In this document: piece after piece, positions 15,169 to 26,864 of the stretch
How positions within the stretch are numbered: position 1 is the first letter of the stretch
How the letters are laid out: each line of letters begins with the position of its first letter
Assembly: GCF_000525795.1 (NCBI RefSeq)
Contig: NZ_AOCG01000006.1
Span: 124,001 to 188,000, forward strand
Length of the DNA: 64,000 nt
Reading direction: 5' to 3'
Origin: Listeria aquatica FSL S10-1188
Lineage (GTDB): Bacteria; Bacillota; Bacilli; Lactobacillales; Listeriaceae
Notes under the pieces: model-generated
Seen by the model: only the letters and a program-made list of their open reading frames with translations
What the model was told of the DNA's origin: nothing
The model's database searches: none
Program-made: the position numbers and the translations under genes

Positions 15169-16139
15169 TCAGTAGTCTCGTTTGTCGAGCATTTTGATAA
15201 TTTGTCTGAGTGGTTTTACTTCTTTTCGATTACCGAATTCATCCAAAATCCTCGCTGCTTTATTTAAGTAATCCGTCGCGACTTGTTCCGATTTTTCAAT
15301 CGCGCCGCTACTACGGATGGCTTCCACCAAATGTTCGATTTCTTCCTTCGAAGTGGTTTCAGTCACACGTTCAATCCGTTTACAAAGTAGTGGGTCTTGC
15401 ATAGCAAAAAAACACTGGTAAAGTGACATTCCCTTGACTCAAGTCTTCTCCAGCAGGCTTGCCGAGCTTCTTTTCATCTTGAGAAAAATCCAAAACATCA
15501 TCTGTAATTTGAAAAGCCATCCCGACATAGTAACCAAACAAATAGAGCTTATCGTCAAGTTTTTCTGGCAAGTCAGCAATAATGCCACCGAGTCCACAAC
15601 TTGCCGCAATCAACAATGCCGTTTTTCGCTTAATGCGACGTAAATATGAGCGAACGCTTTGTTCAAAATTATATTTATCTTTAATTTGCTCAATTTCACC
15701 AACTGCTAGTTCAACAGTCACTTGCGAAAGAAGCAAGTGTGCTTTTTCAATTTTTTACTCGCGTCATATATTCAAGTGACTTCGCAAACAAAAAATCCCC
15801 AGTATACATCGCAATATGATTTCCCCACATAGACTTAATCGTAGGACGCCCTCGCCTAAGCGAAGCATCATCCACAACATCATCATGTACAATAGACGCC
15901 ATGTGAATAAGTTCAATTGAAGTCGCAGCGCTCCTACTAAGTACGGGCTCATACTTTTCGCCAAGTCTTGCAGTTAAGCAAACAAACATGGGACGAATTC
16001 GTTTCCCCCCCGCCGTTAATAGATGGAGTGCCGCTTCAGAAATCGTTTCTGCATCTGCATCTGAAACCGCCAATTTGAGTTCATTTTCTACTTCATCAAT
16101 ATCCTTTTGGATAGAAGGATATAAAAAATTAAATTTCAT
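15169..16139 (-). CDS. hepT: Heptaprenyl diphosphate synthase component II (two frameshifts)
   Basis: 322 aa after repair. It is the catalytic trans-prenyltransferase subunit that makes the C35 side chain of menaquinone-7. The first aspartate-rich motif is HDDVVDD and the second is DDVLD; GGKRIRP is near residue 45. The frame breaks at T6 15751-15756 and A7 15406-15412, each repaired by one base. The start ATGA overlaps the menG stop by 4 nt, keeping the hepS-menG-hepT order of Bacillus. Confidence 0.92.
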
Positions 16140-16853
16140 CTTCTTGCCACCTTTTTATAGCCGAAATGCGTCGCGCTCGCCCCACCACTGTGAGAGATAT
16201 AGCGCACATATGAAAAACCTGCTTGATAAAACAAATCGGAAAGAGCTCTCATGCCTGGGAAATGACGTGTCGATTCCTGCAACCAGCTATATTCATCATA
16301 ACTCTTTGCAAAAATCTTCCCAAAAAGCGGCATAATATAGCGGAAATATGTATTAAAAAACGGGCGCCAAACTGGGATATTCGGTTGGCTCGTATCAAGA
16401 CAAACCGCCTGACCACCTGGTTTTAAGACCCGATACATTTCTTTTAATACGGCTAAATAATCTGGGACATTACGCAATCCAAAACCAATTGTGACATAAT
16501 CAAAAGAATTGTCCGCAAAAGGTAACTCCATCGCGTTCCCTTGCATCAGTTCAATATTTTGAAGACCAGATTTTGCTACTTTGGCTTCACCAACTTGCAG
16601 CATATTTGAGCTGAAATCGAGCCCTGTAACAACTCCTGATGGACCAACTTCTTCAGCTGACAAAATCGTCCAATCGGCTGTTCCACAACAAACGTCAAGA
16701 ACAGACGCTCCTTTTTTCATACGCATTAATTCTATCGTTTCATTTCGCCAGTGCACATGAAGTTTAAAACTGATCACGCTATTCATGCGGTCGTAATCAG
16801 ACGAGATTTTTTTCAAAAACATGATGTACTTTTTCTTCTTTTTCAGTCGTCAT
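16136..16853 (-). CDS. menG: Demethylmenaquinone methyltransferase (frameshift near N-terminus)
   Basis: 238 aa after repair. It is a SAM-dependent methyltransferase for the last menaquinone step, with [10 protein letters not shown] (motif I) and [10 protein letters not shown]. The ATG at 16853 follows AAAGGGGAT and gives the expected [20 protein letters not shown] start. One extra base in the T7 run 16807-16813 hides the first 15 codons. An apparent internal start at 16822 is therefore an artefact. Confidence 0.93.
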
Positions 16854-16875
16854 TTATTTTATCCCCTTTCTAAAG

Positions 16876-17644
16876 TCAGCGCTGTAGCATTTCTTGCAAA
16901 CGCATATCAAGCGCCGAAGACAAGGGTTCACAAGTTTTCCTAAGTTCTGTGATTTCCTGCTTAAATCTCAAAATTAGTTGTTCAAGCCACTCTTCAAAAG
17001 AAGCGGCCGCATCACGAGCAAAAAAGCCATGTTCGTAAGCTCGTTTTAAAGTGGATGAATGATACAGCTCATAAAAGGTCCGTTCATCAAACAGTTTTTT
17101 TTAAAGCAAGCACGTGCTCAGCAAGCAAGATAAAAGCATCTGTTTTTCCGAAATAACGAGCAAACTCCGAAAAAATGGCTGCTGATGCCGCCCTAAACTC
17201 AGACGCATATTGTTCATCAGAAGAAACGTGAAGTTGATAAATATTCGTTTTTGCTGTATTCATCTTTTGAACACCACGTTGCAACGCCCGGAGTAAATCA
17301 ATCATACCAAGTTCAGCCATTGTCCGGTAATAAAGCGCGCTATAATAATCACCGGCAAGAACCGTTAGTTCTCTTTCTTTGAGCGTTAATTTATGAGCAT
17401 CGCCTTTTTCATCAATCCCCTCATGTGTATCATGAGCCAAAATGACATAAAGCGTAGCTGTTATCACTCGGTACTTATCCGTTTCCGCAAGTTCCGAGCT
17501 TCGAAGTGATTCATGCAGCCAGAGCATTTGATCTTGATCCATTTTTGGACCATCGAAATTCTCCTTTAAAAACTCATAAGCTGTTCGATCATGAACCAAT
17601 CTTTCCACTTCCTTCAGTTGTGTGAGGCTCCCTTGATAAGTCAT
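16876..17644 (-). CDS. hepS: Heptaprenyl diphosphate synthase component I (frameshift)
   Basis: About 255 aa after repair, matching the 251 aa of Bacillus HepS. It is the regulatory, non-catalytic partner of HepT in menaquinone side-chain synthesis. The helical segment with LAGDYYSALYY is the family hallmark. The frame breaks at T8 17095-17102; removing one base continues for 70 further codons to a TGA at 16876-16878. It follows folE, as in related genomes; no mtrB is seen in between. Confidence 0.85.
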
Positions 17645-17725
17645 AATAACTTCCCCTTCAAAAACAATAATCCATAAGAATTATTATAGCATAAATCCAC
17701 TTCAAAACGATAATAGTTATGTTTT

Positions 17726-18296
17726 TTACGAATGCTTGATTAACGAAAGAACCTCACTACGAAGCTTGTCATCTGTGCGGAATGCACCACGTACAGCACT
17801 TGTCACCGTTTTCGCTCCTGGCTTATTGACACCACGAATCGTCATGCACATATGTTCTGCTTCTAAAATCACCATAACACCAAGTGGATTCAATTTTTCC
17901 ATCATAATTTCTGCTACGGTTTTCGTAATTCGTTCTTGTAGTTGCGGGCGCTTACTCACATCATCAACAACACGAGCTAGCTTGCTTAGACCTGCAACTC
18001 GACCATTTTGGGGAAGATAAGCAACGTGAGCTACGCCAAAAAACGGAACCAAGTGATGTTCACATACAGAAGAAAAGCGGATATCTTTGACAAGGACTAG
18101 TTCATCATGCTGCTCTTCAAAAACTTTATTAAAATGAACAGACGGATCTTTATGAAGGCCTGCGAAAATTTCTTCATACATTCTTGCAACCCGCATTGGT
18201 GTTTCAATTAATCCTTCTCTTTCTGGATTTTCTCCAACAGCTTCAAGTATCATTCTAACGGCATCTGCAATTTTTTTCTTTATCCATTTCAGTCAT
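17726..18296 (-). CDS. folE: GTP cyclohydrolase I (frameshift near N-terminus)
   Basis: 189 aa after repair. First step of tetrahydrofolate synthesis, GTP to dihydroneopterin triphosphate. Zinc and catalytic residues lie in [13 protein letters not shown] and [11 protein letters not shown]. The ATG at 18296 follows AGGAG. The T7 run 18271-18277 holds one base too many, which hides the first codons. Immediately upstream lies the end of the exopolysaccharide locus, rather than hup as expected from Listeria. Confidence 0.95.
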
Positions 18297-18389
18297 TCTC
18301 CTAACCCTTTTTTGCTTTATTTCTCTGTTTATCTTATCATAACTCCCCTCATTAGGTAAACGGTTTCTATCCCACTATACTGGGAGATA

Positions 18390-18427
18390 AAAATTAAAAG
18401 AATCCCGTCTATCAATGACGAGATTCT
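18390..18427 (-). terminator. Terminator closing the exopolysaccharide operon
   Basis: AGAATCCCGTC (18399-18409) pairs with GACGAGATTCT (18417-18427) with one mismatch. On the minus strand a U-rich tract follows (complement of 18390-18398). It lies just after the last glycosyltransferase gene and before folE. Confidence 0.78.
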
Positions 18428-18436
18428 GAGTCTATT

Positions 18437-19466
18437 TCATTCCTTTTCTTTTTTATAAATGGAAGCATCATAAAGAGCATTCCACTCATTAAAAAAAGAT
18501 TCTATCGAAAAACGATTTTCCACCGTAAGCCTCGCCTGTTTAGAAAGCGAAATTCTCAACTCGCGCTCATTTAAAAACAAATTCAAATAAATTTGAATTT
18601 GCTGCAGATCTCCCGGTGTTACTAAAAAACCATTTTCACCATCTTTAATTGCGTCCGGTATTCCTCCAATAGCCGTTGCAAGATTCGGAATCCCTCGTGC
18701 CATCGTCTCAAGAATAGACATCGGCAAGCCTTCATTATAAGAGATTAACAAGTGCAACACTGCACCTGAGAGCACTTCATCACGTTTTGAAGCATCTAAC
18801 CAGCCAGGAAGTGTCACATTTTGAATGTTTTTTCGCTTTATTTCTTTTGTAAGTCGTTCGATTTCCCCATCTCCATATAAAACAAATTGGTAATCTGGAA
18901 AAAGTGGGGCAATTTTTAGCACATCATAGCTTCCTTTTCGCTCTCCTTGACGCCCTAGCATAATAATTTTTTTTGGCATCTGAATCGTAGTTTGCTTCTT
19001 TTGGAACTTCTACTGCATTAGGAATCACAGAAATGGGGGTTTTCGTAAGTCCTCTGTAAAAGCTCGCCCAACTTTCACTTAAAACAACAATGTGATCAGC
19101 ACGATTTAATACGTCTCGAATCCGTTTTTTTAAGAATCGTGGACTTTTTTCGTAGAACAAATCAAATTGTGAGGCGTGCATATGGAAAATATAATGCGTA
19201 TACCTAGGAACTAAGTAGCTAAGCAAAGCTTTCCGATAAAAACTTCCTTTTTGTGCTACGTGAAAGTGAACGATATCAATTTTTTCTTGCCGAATTTTCT
19301 TGCGGATCACAAATAAAGCCCGAATTCCAGCAAAATATCTATGTTTTTCCTGCCAAGTTTCCAAGTAAACTATTTTATTACTGCGGTAATATTTCCGGAA
19401 GTTGGCAATAACTGTCGCGATACCACCTTTAGCTTTAAAACTAGGTCCAACCATCAATATATTCAT
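18437..19466 (-). CDS. GT4-family glycosyltransferase (frameshift)
   Basis: 342 aa after repair. It is a GT-B retaining glycosyltransferase. The N-terminal half opens with MVGPSFKAKGGIATV, and the C-terminal half carries LYGDGEIE and the donor-binding segment ISYNEGLPMSILETMA, the E(x7)E of GT4 enzymes. The frame breaks at T8 18967-18974 and is restored by removing one base. Its ATG overlaps the flippase stop (ATGA). It is the last gene of the locus. The donor sugar cannot be told from sequence. Confidence 0.88.
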
Positions 19467-20924
19467 CTTTTGCCTCCTTTCTTTCTATAAGAACCCATAA
19501 ATTCCCGGTACTTTTTAATGAGTGCCATCAGCGTTTCGTTGTATAACCAAGAAATCACTAAGAGCACCAAAAGACCAAAACCAAAAAGACCACATCGACT
19601 GTTTGCAAAAAGTTGTATAAAGCGCATATGAGACTAAAAATAAAGTTCCCACATAAAATCGCTTCAATTTATAATCAACCTGAAATAAACGAGTGGAAAA
19701 ATAAGTTCTCATCGTGAAAAAAGCGATATAAGAAATCCCAGTAGAAATCGCAGCCCCTGCAGCCCCAATTAGTGGAACAAGCAAGATATTTCCAAGTACA
19801 TTAATAAAAAAGACACAGCAAGCGATTAGAAGATGCCACTTTGTTTTTTTTATAAAAGTTAATTCCAACCACGGTCACTTCTGAAATGGTATACATCACA
19901 GGGATAAATACTAAAAAAGGCATGATCGAAGCAGCATCCCGGTATTCTGAACCTAAAAGATAAACAATAACATCTTTAAAAAGTAAAACGCCCGTTGCAA
20001 TAACAAACATTACAAAAATAACCGTTTGAGCCATTTTTTGGAAAAACACAGCATTATCAGGGTTTTCTTTGAATTTTTCATAACTAAGTGGTGTCCAAAA
20101 AGCCGTAAAATTGATCTGTAACATATTAAGAACGGCAATAATTTTAAATGCTGCATAATATAACCCTAATTCGCTATAGTTCGACCACTCTTTAATGGCT
20201 AGTCGGTCCACAGATTGAAAAGCTAATGTCATTAGGAGCGTGACCATAAGTGGCATGCCATAACGTAATCTTTCGCTCGTGCCACTTTTTAAGGGAGCAA
20301 CTTGGTCACCAAAAAAGCGCCAAAATTTATACTCTACACTAATAGCAATCACGGTAACTAAAATCATGAATGAAATATGTGCGTAAATAATAACTTCATA
20401 GTGATTACCCATTAAATACGCGAAAAAAAAGAATACCCAGAAATTCAAGTGATTTATTTAAGACTTGAATCAACGAGAAAATTTTTCCCTTTTGTTGCAT
20501 GCGGATAACAAGCGATGCAAATGTGCTCACAATACGCAAAAAAACATAAAGCAGCAGTAAAAAAACGAGCCACAAACTGACTTTTGAAAATATGAATGCG
20601 GAAAAAGTTTGATAAAAAACTAAAATTAAAAAGAGCTGCTAATCCAAAAGTCGCAAGTGAGATTCTTAAACTGCCGCGCAACAAAAACTTACGATTCGAC
20701 GTCTCTTCTTCATAAAAAAAGCGAATAAAACTTTGATCCGATCCGAGGAGTGTGATCGCTGCCAAAACATCCACAACGAGCAAAAAAATGGAGGCTTGTC
20801 CAAATTGATCAGGTGAAAGGAGCCGTGTTGTAATCGGCGTGCTCACAAAACCGATCAACATGGCAATCCAGCTTCCAATCGAAATTGATAAAAACTTATT
20901 TAAAATATTGCTTGTTTGACTCAC
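19463..20924 (-). CDS. Wzx-type polysaccharide flippase (four frameshifts)
   Basis: About 485 aa after repair, with around 12-14 hydrophobic segments and the polysaccharide-biosynthesis N-terminus (IGSWIAMLIGFVSTPITTRL). It would flip lipid-linked repeat units across the membrane. Frame breaks lie at A7 20559-20565, A8 20423-20430, T8 19844-19851 and near 19601-19605. Each needs one base removed, and the repaired end overlaps the next gene by ATGA, which supports the repair. It starts at ATG 20924. Confidence 0.85.
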
Positions 20925-20953
20925 GAAAATTTCCGCCTCCTACTTAGCACCCG

Positions 20954-22742
20954 TCACTTTTTTTGCATAAACTGCTGCATTTGTTCTACAAAAGCTAAAA
21001 ATGTTACAACTTGATCTTTTTCCTGTGCCGTCCCATTTTCAAAAAGAAACATACAATCCTGCTTTAGCTGCTTATCTTTTAGCACCTCTAACCCTCGCTC
21101 AAAACGCTCTTCATAGAAAGCTTGTAGCTCTGGATTCTGTTTATACCAGTAGTCCACCGGATTCATATGCTTCTTTGTGTTTAATCGCAGCCCAAGCTTT
21201 TTCTTAAGAAACTTCCCTACCGCTTTCGGAAAGCTTGTCCACGGAATAGGAACCCCCTTCACAGTCCAGACTTTGCGATTGATCTTTCCTTGCACCTTTT
21301 CATAGACAAAATTAGCTGCCCTCGGATAATAGCGATTGATCCACTTCAAATAAAGCGCATGACCACTACGATATTCAAACGGAAGCGACAAACAAAAATC
21401 TAAAAACTCGACATCAAGAAACGGAGAAATGGTTTCTGTAAATTGATACATCGGTTTTAAGCCAATATTTATCCCTGTAAATCCACGATTGTAAAACTTA
21501 AACAATTCTTGATCCGATAAGTTAACTGCTTGCTCTTCTGTGTAGCAAACCCGGTCGAGCAGCTTCGTCGAAACAGCCCCATCTCCTCGCTTAAAGCCTT
21601 GCTGCTTCCCATCATCATAATAAGTCCCGATGATGACATCCCCAAGCTGACCAGTATGAACTAACCCAAACCTATCCAAGTTGACATTTTTCAATAGACT
21701 AAGTGTATGCGAAACCGTTGAGCTTTGAGCTCTTGCTCCCGATATCCTGACAGCTTCATCAAAATACTTGTATAAATATAGTCCGTTATCCAAACTTTTA
21801 AACAGCCACTCATGATGCAACTTATCCGCGATTTTATTCGCCACAGTTTCATCCAGATAATTCGACTGGGAAAACGTGTAATTTAACATATCCGTATAGC
21901 CCATTTCGTGTGCTACCCAAGTTGTCATTCGTGAATCGAGTCCGCCACTTAGTGCCACTAAATGTTTATAGCCATACTCCAAATCCTTTTCAAAAGAAAG
22001 GCGTACAGCACTTCGAAACAATGTATCCAATTTTTCAAGTGCTTTGTCTTCTTCAATCGGCTGCACTTTAGTTTGAATCTCATAATAACTTTTCTGCATC
22101 AACCCCCTAGAGGAAAACACTAAAAAGCTTCCTGGCGTAAGGCGCTTCACCTCATCGAACAAAGTTTCATTACAAAGCGTGTGCCCATGCGTCATTAAAC
22201 TATAACTAGCATTTTTATTAAGTCTAAATGTCTTACCGGAATGAACATGAACGAGTTTTATTAGCAGATCAAAGTCTATTGCAAAATAAAGTGTATTCGT
22301 TTCTTGATCCATATAGTAAAAAACTTCTTTATCGCCCATATGATTTGTATAGATCGCAATTCTTGCGGTTTCTTTTTCGAGTACTACTCCTGCAAAACTG
22401 CCTCGTAAGTTTTTAAAGAAAGGAGCAGCGGCCGTTTGTTTCATTTTCTGAAGTAACGAAACCATCTCTGTTTCAGCATTCAACCTGTAATGTTTCATCA
22501 GTTTCTGCTTATTTAAGACAACGCCATCAAGAATAAAAAAGTGTTCTGCATCCTCAGAAAACGTTTTGTCATAAATAAATTTTTTTGTAGCATGTCGAAA
22601 AAAGCGACCATAAAGTCCTGCAACCTGAATTGCTGCCTCTTCATCTATAAATCCTGATTCGTGTGTGACAAAATCGCTCCATTTTAGTTTTTTTTTCAAG
22701 TACATCAGGCCTGTCTGAAACAAAGCCATAAAATCCAGGCAT
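20954..22742 (-). CDS. Asparagine-synthetase-like amidotransferase lacking the N-terminal Cys (frameshift)
   Basis: 595 aa after repair of a T9 run (22688-22696). The N-terminal ~200 residues resemble the Ntn glutaminase domain and the rest is an AsnB-like synthetase with the PP-loop LSGGLDSR near residue 260. The repaired start is MPGFYGFVSD: residue 2 is Pro where functional AsnB enzymes have the Cys nucleophile. The protein may therefore take ammonia or another donor, or may have a structural role. Its place between polymerase and flippase genes suggests modification of the polysaccharide, for example amidation of a uronic acid carboxylate. Confidence 0.8.
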
Positions 22743-22778
22743 AGCATCTTTCTTCCCTTCTATCAAAATCAATCATTT

Positions 22779-24048
22779 TTAAGTCTTGCGCGTGATAAGA
22801 ACAGCTCCACAAATGAGCCCTAAAAAAAGTTGAGGACAACGCTGAAAATAATACATGTCCCGCAAAAAAGCCGTAAAAAATAACGACAATCAGAATAAAG
22901 CTATAAACAGAACGTCCTTCTTTTTCTAGTGCAAGCTTCAAAAAATACCCTAGTAAAACGAGCAAGAGAATCATTCCAATCAATCCAAAACCGAAAAAAG
23001 CATCAAAAAAGTCCATTTCAATTAAGCCCATGCGACCAAATTGTTCTAGCCGGTACTGAAAGCCTTGTCCACCAAAAAAAGTGAAATAAAAATGAGGATC
23101 GCTCAAAAAAGCAGTCATTCCACCATCCAGAAAAGTGCTACGTGAGCTAGACAAAAGTCGAACTAAGTCACCATCATAAAGATGATAAAAGTAACTTAGC
23201 CGTTCGAAAGTTCCGCTTAGCATTGAAACGATATCTCGTGCACCTTTTATAGCGCCCCAGAGTAAAATCCCTAAACAAATGATCCAGATTGTTAAACGAT
23301 GAAGGAACGACCTGTACAACGAGCCAAATAAAACAGTGACAAGAAGTATCAAACTGACAAAAGCGCCGTAAAGAATTCCCGTTTTCATTCCAATTAAAAT
23401 CAAGCAAAAGAAATTCCCCGCATAAAGCAGAAGGCTTAAAATTAAACCCATGCGCCATTTTCCTTGTAATTTTTTATGTAGTTCCCAGCCGGATAATGTA
23501 ATTAAAATAATGAACGCACAAGAAAGATCATTCTGCGCGTAGAAAAAACCCTTATAACCGGCCTCAGAAGCTGCATAAGTATAGGTTCCAACACCCAATA
23601 AATAAGGAATAATGAGACCTGCTGTAAAAAACAAATTAATCACTGTAAACATTCGATTCAGCCACAAAATCTGAAAAGTCTCTCTCCGTTGATACATATA
23701 ATACGGAATCAGTGCCCATAAAAAGTACTTCACCAAAACTCCTAAATCGCTAGTTACATGAGAAATCGGGTTCTCTAGGACAATACTTTGAAGAAGAAAA
23801 AGCAAGAAGCTTCCTAAGATGAACAAGAAAGTGAGGAAGGTATAGCGGCTCTTAGGCATTACTTTGCTAAAAATGGCAAAAAGCAAAAAAGAAAAAAGAA
23901 CGCAAAGCGATACAAAATACCAATTGGAAAAGTCTCACCTGTCGTCAAAAAAAAAGCCATTTACACTATCAATCAAAGGAAAAACAGCAACCAGCGCCAA
24001 AAACAAATAGATATTCCAAGGTATACGTTGCAATTGTCTATTTTCCAC
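22779..24048 (-). CDS. Wzy-type O-antigen/exopolysaccharide polymerase (frameshifts)
   Basis: About 421 aa after repair, with about 10-12 transmembrane segments and a long extracytoplasmic loop around the SSSRSTFLDGG stretch. It is typical of Wzy polymerases, which share little sequence. The start is GTG 24048 behind GGAAGGAG, giving an N-terminus with PLIDSVNGFF, a pattern common in Gram-positive Wzy proteins. Frame breaks at A9 23947-23955, the A6 runs around 23885-23898 and A7 22822-22828 are each repaired by removing one base per run. The function assignment rests on topology and context. Confidence 0.75.
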
Positions 24049-24791
24049 GCCGTTTCTCCTTCCATACCAGCTTTAAAAAAAGTCAGATTTCCTAGCAAAT
24101 AGCGCCGAAACATTCGTCGTGGCTCTTGAAGAAAGCGATAAAACCATTCCAAGCCGATCTTTTGCATCCAACTAGGTGCACGCTTTGTTTTACCAGCAAT
24201 GATATCAAAGCTCCCACCAACGCCCATAGAGAAAGGAACATTCATAATCTCTTTATATCTGTGAATCCAAAATTCTTTTTTAGGACTCGAAAAGGCAACA
24301 AACAAGATATCCGCATGGCTGTCCCGGATTTCTTCTGCAATTGAAAGAGAATCCTCTTCTTCAAAATAACCATTCCGGTAGCCCGCAATCTTTAATGCTG
24401 GAAAGGTTTCCTGATGAATCTGTATCACCTTTTCTACCACTTCCTCTTCCGCACCAAAGTAGTAAACTCGGTAACCTTTTTTTGCCGCTATTTTTACAAG
24501 ATTCGAAAATAAATCAATCCCTGTCACTCTTTCTTGAACTGGAAAACCAAGAAAGCGACCAGCCCAAACAATTGACTGCCCGTCTACATTAATCAGCGAA
24601 CAGCTATTCACAATTTCTTGCAATTCCTTGTTTTTAGCTATTAAATTAACTTTGCTTGCATTCACAACCACATGTTGTTCTGGATGACGTGCCAAGATAA
24701 TTTGCTCTACTCGCGCAAGTGTTTCTTCCATCGTGAGAAGGTCTAGCTGTATTCCAAGTAAAGAAACCCGTTTATTTTGTTCAGATGCCAC
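24038..24791 (-). CDS. WecG/TagA/CpsF family glycosyltransferase (frameshift)
   Basis: 250 aa after repair. GT26 family: the VVNASKVN, GAEEEVVEK and FVAFSSPKKEFWI segments are typical. Known members transfer ManNAcA (WecG) or ManNAc (TagA) to a lipid-linked GlcNAc. With a WecC-type dehydrogenase in the same operon, ManNAcA transfer is the simplest guess. The frame breaks at A7 24075-24081. Repair gives a basic KEKRRGK end and an 11-nt overlap with the polymerase start. It begins with GTG 24791, just after the sugar transferase stop. Confidence 0.86.
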
Positions 24792-24794
24792 GTT

Positions 24795-25442
24795 TCAGTA
24801 AGCCCCTTTCGGAGCAAGCACAACTAAAATAGTCCGAGCAAGAATTTTTAAATCATTCAAAAAAGACATATGCTGAATATAGGTAAGATCTAGTTCAACC
24901 ATTTCAGCAAACCCAATTTGATTTCGCCCACTAACCTGCCACAGTCCTGTACATCCTGGTGTAACTGTCAGACGCATCTTGTCATAGGCCGAATACATCT
25001 CAACTTCTCGTGGAAGCGGTGGACGCGGACCCACTAATGACATTTCTCCTCGGATAACATTCCATAGTTGCGGAAATTCATCAATACTTGTTTTTCTTAA
25101 AAAACGTCCAATCGGTGTCACCCGCGGATCTCTTTTCATCTTAAACATTGCGCCTTTTATTTCATTTAGTTCTAAATATTTCGCAAGTTCTGTTTCTGCA
25201 TTGGGTCGCATTGTTCTAAATTTATACATCTGAAAATTCGAACCGTTTCGCCCAACTCGGACTTGTTTAAAAATTATCGGTGCTTTTAGGTCTGTCATCT
25301 TAATTACTAACGCTACTAAAATAAACAGCGGAAAAAGAAACAGTAGCGCTAGAAGTGCAAAAACAAAATCCCCCAGTCTTTTAAAGCGCAAATAAAGGCT
25401 TCTTTCTTCTGCTATTTGGAAAATCACTTTATTGTTTTCCAT
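24795..25442 (-). CDS. Undecaprenyl-phosphate sugar phosphotransferase (initiating transferase)
   Basis: 215 aa bacterial sugar transferase: one N-terminal membrane helix (about residues 25-47) and the catalytic domain with YKFRTM, DEFPQLWNV and SLVGPRPPLP. It starts repeat-unit synthesis by moving a sugar-1-phosphate to undecaprenyl phosphate. It is the short form, without the extra N-terminal helices of WbaP. I start it at ATG 25442 behind GGGTGAG. Intact and tightly packed between cpsD and wecG. Confidence 0.93.
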   Translation of the reverse strand: MENNKVIFQIAEERSLYLRFKRLGDFVFALLALLFLFPLFILVALVIKMTDLKAPIIFKQVRVGRNGSNFQMYKFRTMRPNAETELAKYLELNEIKGAMFKMKRDPRVTPIGRFLRKTSIDEFPQLWNVIRGEMSLVGPRPPLPREVEMYSAYDKMRLTVTPGCTGLWQVSGRNQIGFAEMVELDLTYIQHMSFLNDLKILARTILVVLAPKGAY

Positions 25443-25456
25443 TGTTCTCACCCTTT

Positions 25457-26115
25457 TTAGTAATAGTAATAGTTTTTATTCAAGTCTTTTGTGCCATTTA
25501 AAATAGCACCTAATAAATTCACTCTAGTAAATTTCAACTTATCAAGAGCTTTTTTTGGCTTCTTCTTTGAGTGTTTTATGATAGCGAATTACGAGAATAG
25601 CTCCATCGATCTCATCAGCCAAGACTAACGCATCAGGAACAATCGTAACGGGTGGTGTATCTATGATAATAAAATCGAACTTGGTTCTTAGTTCAGCCAA
25701 AATTTTTTTTCATCCGAGTAGAAGCCAGTAAATCGGTTGGATTCGGCGGAATAATGCCACTTGTCATAATAGAAAGATTGTTAACCGACGTTTTTTGGAG
25801 CACCTCTTCAAGTTCTAGGTCTCCTGTAATCAAATTCGAAAGACCGTTATACATATTTTTCGAAAAAATTTTGTGAATCGTTGGTTTTCGCAAATCCGTA
25901 TCAATTAACAGCGTCTTTTTCCCAGATTGCGCGGTGACAACGGCAATGTTAGAAGCAATTGTTGATTTTCCTGTTCCGCTTTCCGATGATGTGACCATCA
26001 CAACATTATTTTCTTTATCAATACTAGTGAAATCGATTCCAGTTCGAATCATTCGAAATTGCTCATAAAGCGGTGAATATGAATCAATCTGTGTGAGAAG
26101 TGTTTTCGTTCCCAT
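25457..26115 (-). CDS. CpsD/Wze tyrosine autokinase (two frameshifts)
   Basis: 218 aa after repair. BY-kinase: Walker A SGTGKST, Walker A' LLIDTDLRKP and Walker B IIIDTPP are all present once the T8 run 25693-25700 is corrected. A second run at 25550-25556 must also lose a base. The protein then ends in a NYYYY tyrosine cluster, the autophosphorylation tail of this family. It pairs with CpsC, which lies just upstream, to control chain length and export. Confidence 0.88.
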
Positions 26116-26842
26116 ATTTTTGGCCTCGCTTTCTACCTCTTTCCGCACTGTGTTTCACTGCTCGGTCATTAAATTCGCTTACTACCCCTAACACATGGAT
26201 TCCAAGTAAACTTTCAATTTCCTCAGGGTCTGTAAATTTGCGGTTAAAAAACAGCTTCATAAACATAATCAAAAAATCCACAACTATCCCGCATAGCAGT
26301 GTTAAAATAAGTAATAAAGCTTTATTCGGCTTTATCGGTTGATCGCTACTTGTTTCATCCGCTTGCGACAAAATGGTGACATTATTGACATTCATAATTT
26401 TTGGTATTTCTTTTTGAAAAGTTTGAGCAGTTAAGTTTACTATTTCTGCTGCCTTTGCTGCATTTTTATTTTGAACATTAATTTCAATCACCTGCGAATT
26501 ATCTTTACTCGTAACCGTCGTCGCTTCCATCAAAGCTTCACTAGAATAAGTTCCATCTAGTTTTTCTTCAACTTCGCTTAAAATTCGTGGACTTAAAATG
26601 ATATTGCTGTACGTATTCACAAGTTGTAAATCGGCTTGAACAGATTGCACTTCAAGATTCGCGTTTTTCGAATTATCATTTTGACTAATTAAAATCTGTG
26701 CGCTTTTTTGATAAACTGGAACAGCTACAAATTGCAAATAAGAAAACATTCCTGCAACCAGTACTACAATGACGCCAATAAGAAGCCATTTTTCGCGTTT
26801 CATCAGTTGTATAATTTTACTTAAATTAATTATTTCATTCAT
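26084..26842 (-). CDS. CpsC/Wzz-like chain-length regulator
   Basis: 252 aa Wzz/YveK-type protein. Transmembrane helices lie near residues 18-38 and 175-195, the second preceded by the proline motif DQPIKPNKA, with an extracytoplasmic coiled region between. In Gram-positives it activates the separate CpsD kinase through its cytoplasmic tail. It starts at ATG 26842 behind GGGAGAA. Its 3' end overlaps the likely cpsD start by about 30 nt, so the C-terminal ~15 residues could themselves be affected by a frameshift. Confidence 0.85.
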   Translation of the reverse strand: MNEIINLSKIIQLMKREKWLLIGVIVVLVAGMFSYLQFVAVPVYQKSAQILISQNDNSKNANLEVQSVQADLQLVNTYSNIILSPRILSEVEEKLDGTYSSEALMEATTVTSKDNSQVIEINVQNKNAAKAAEIVNLTAQTFQKEIPKIMNVNNVTILSQADETSSDQPIKPNKALLLILTLLCGIVVDFLIMFMKLFFNRKFTDPEEIESLLGIHVLGVVSEFNDRAVKHSAERGRKRGQKYGNENTSHTD

Positions 26843-26864
26843 TGGATTCTCCCAAAATAATGAT

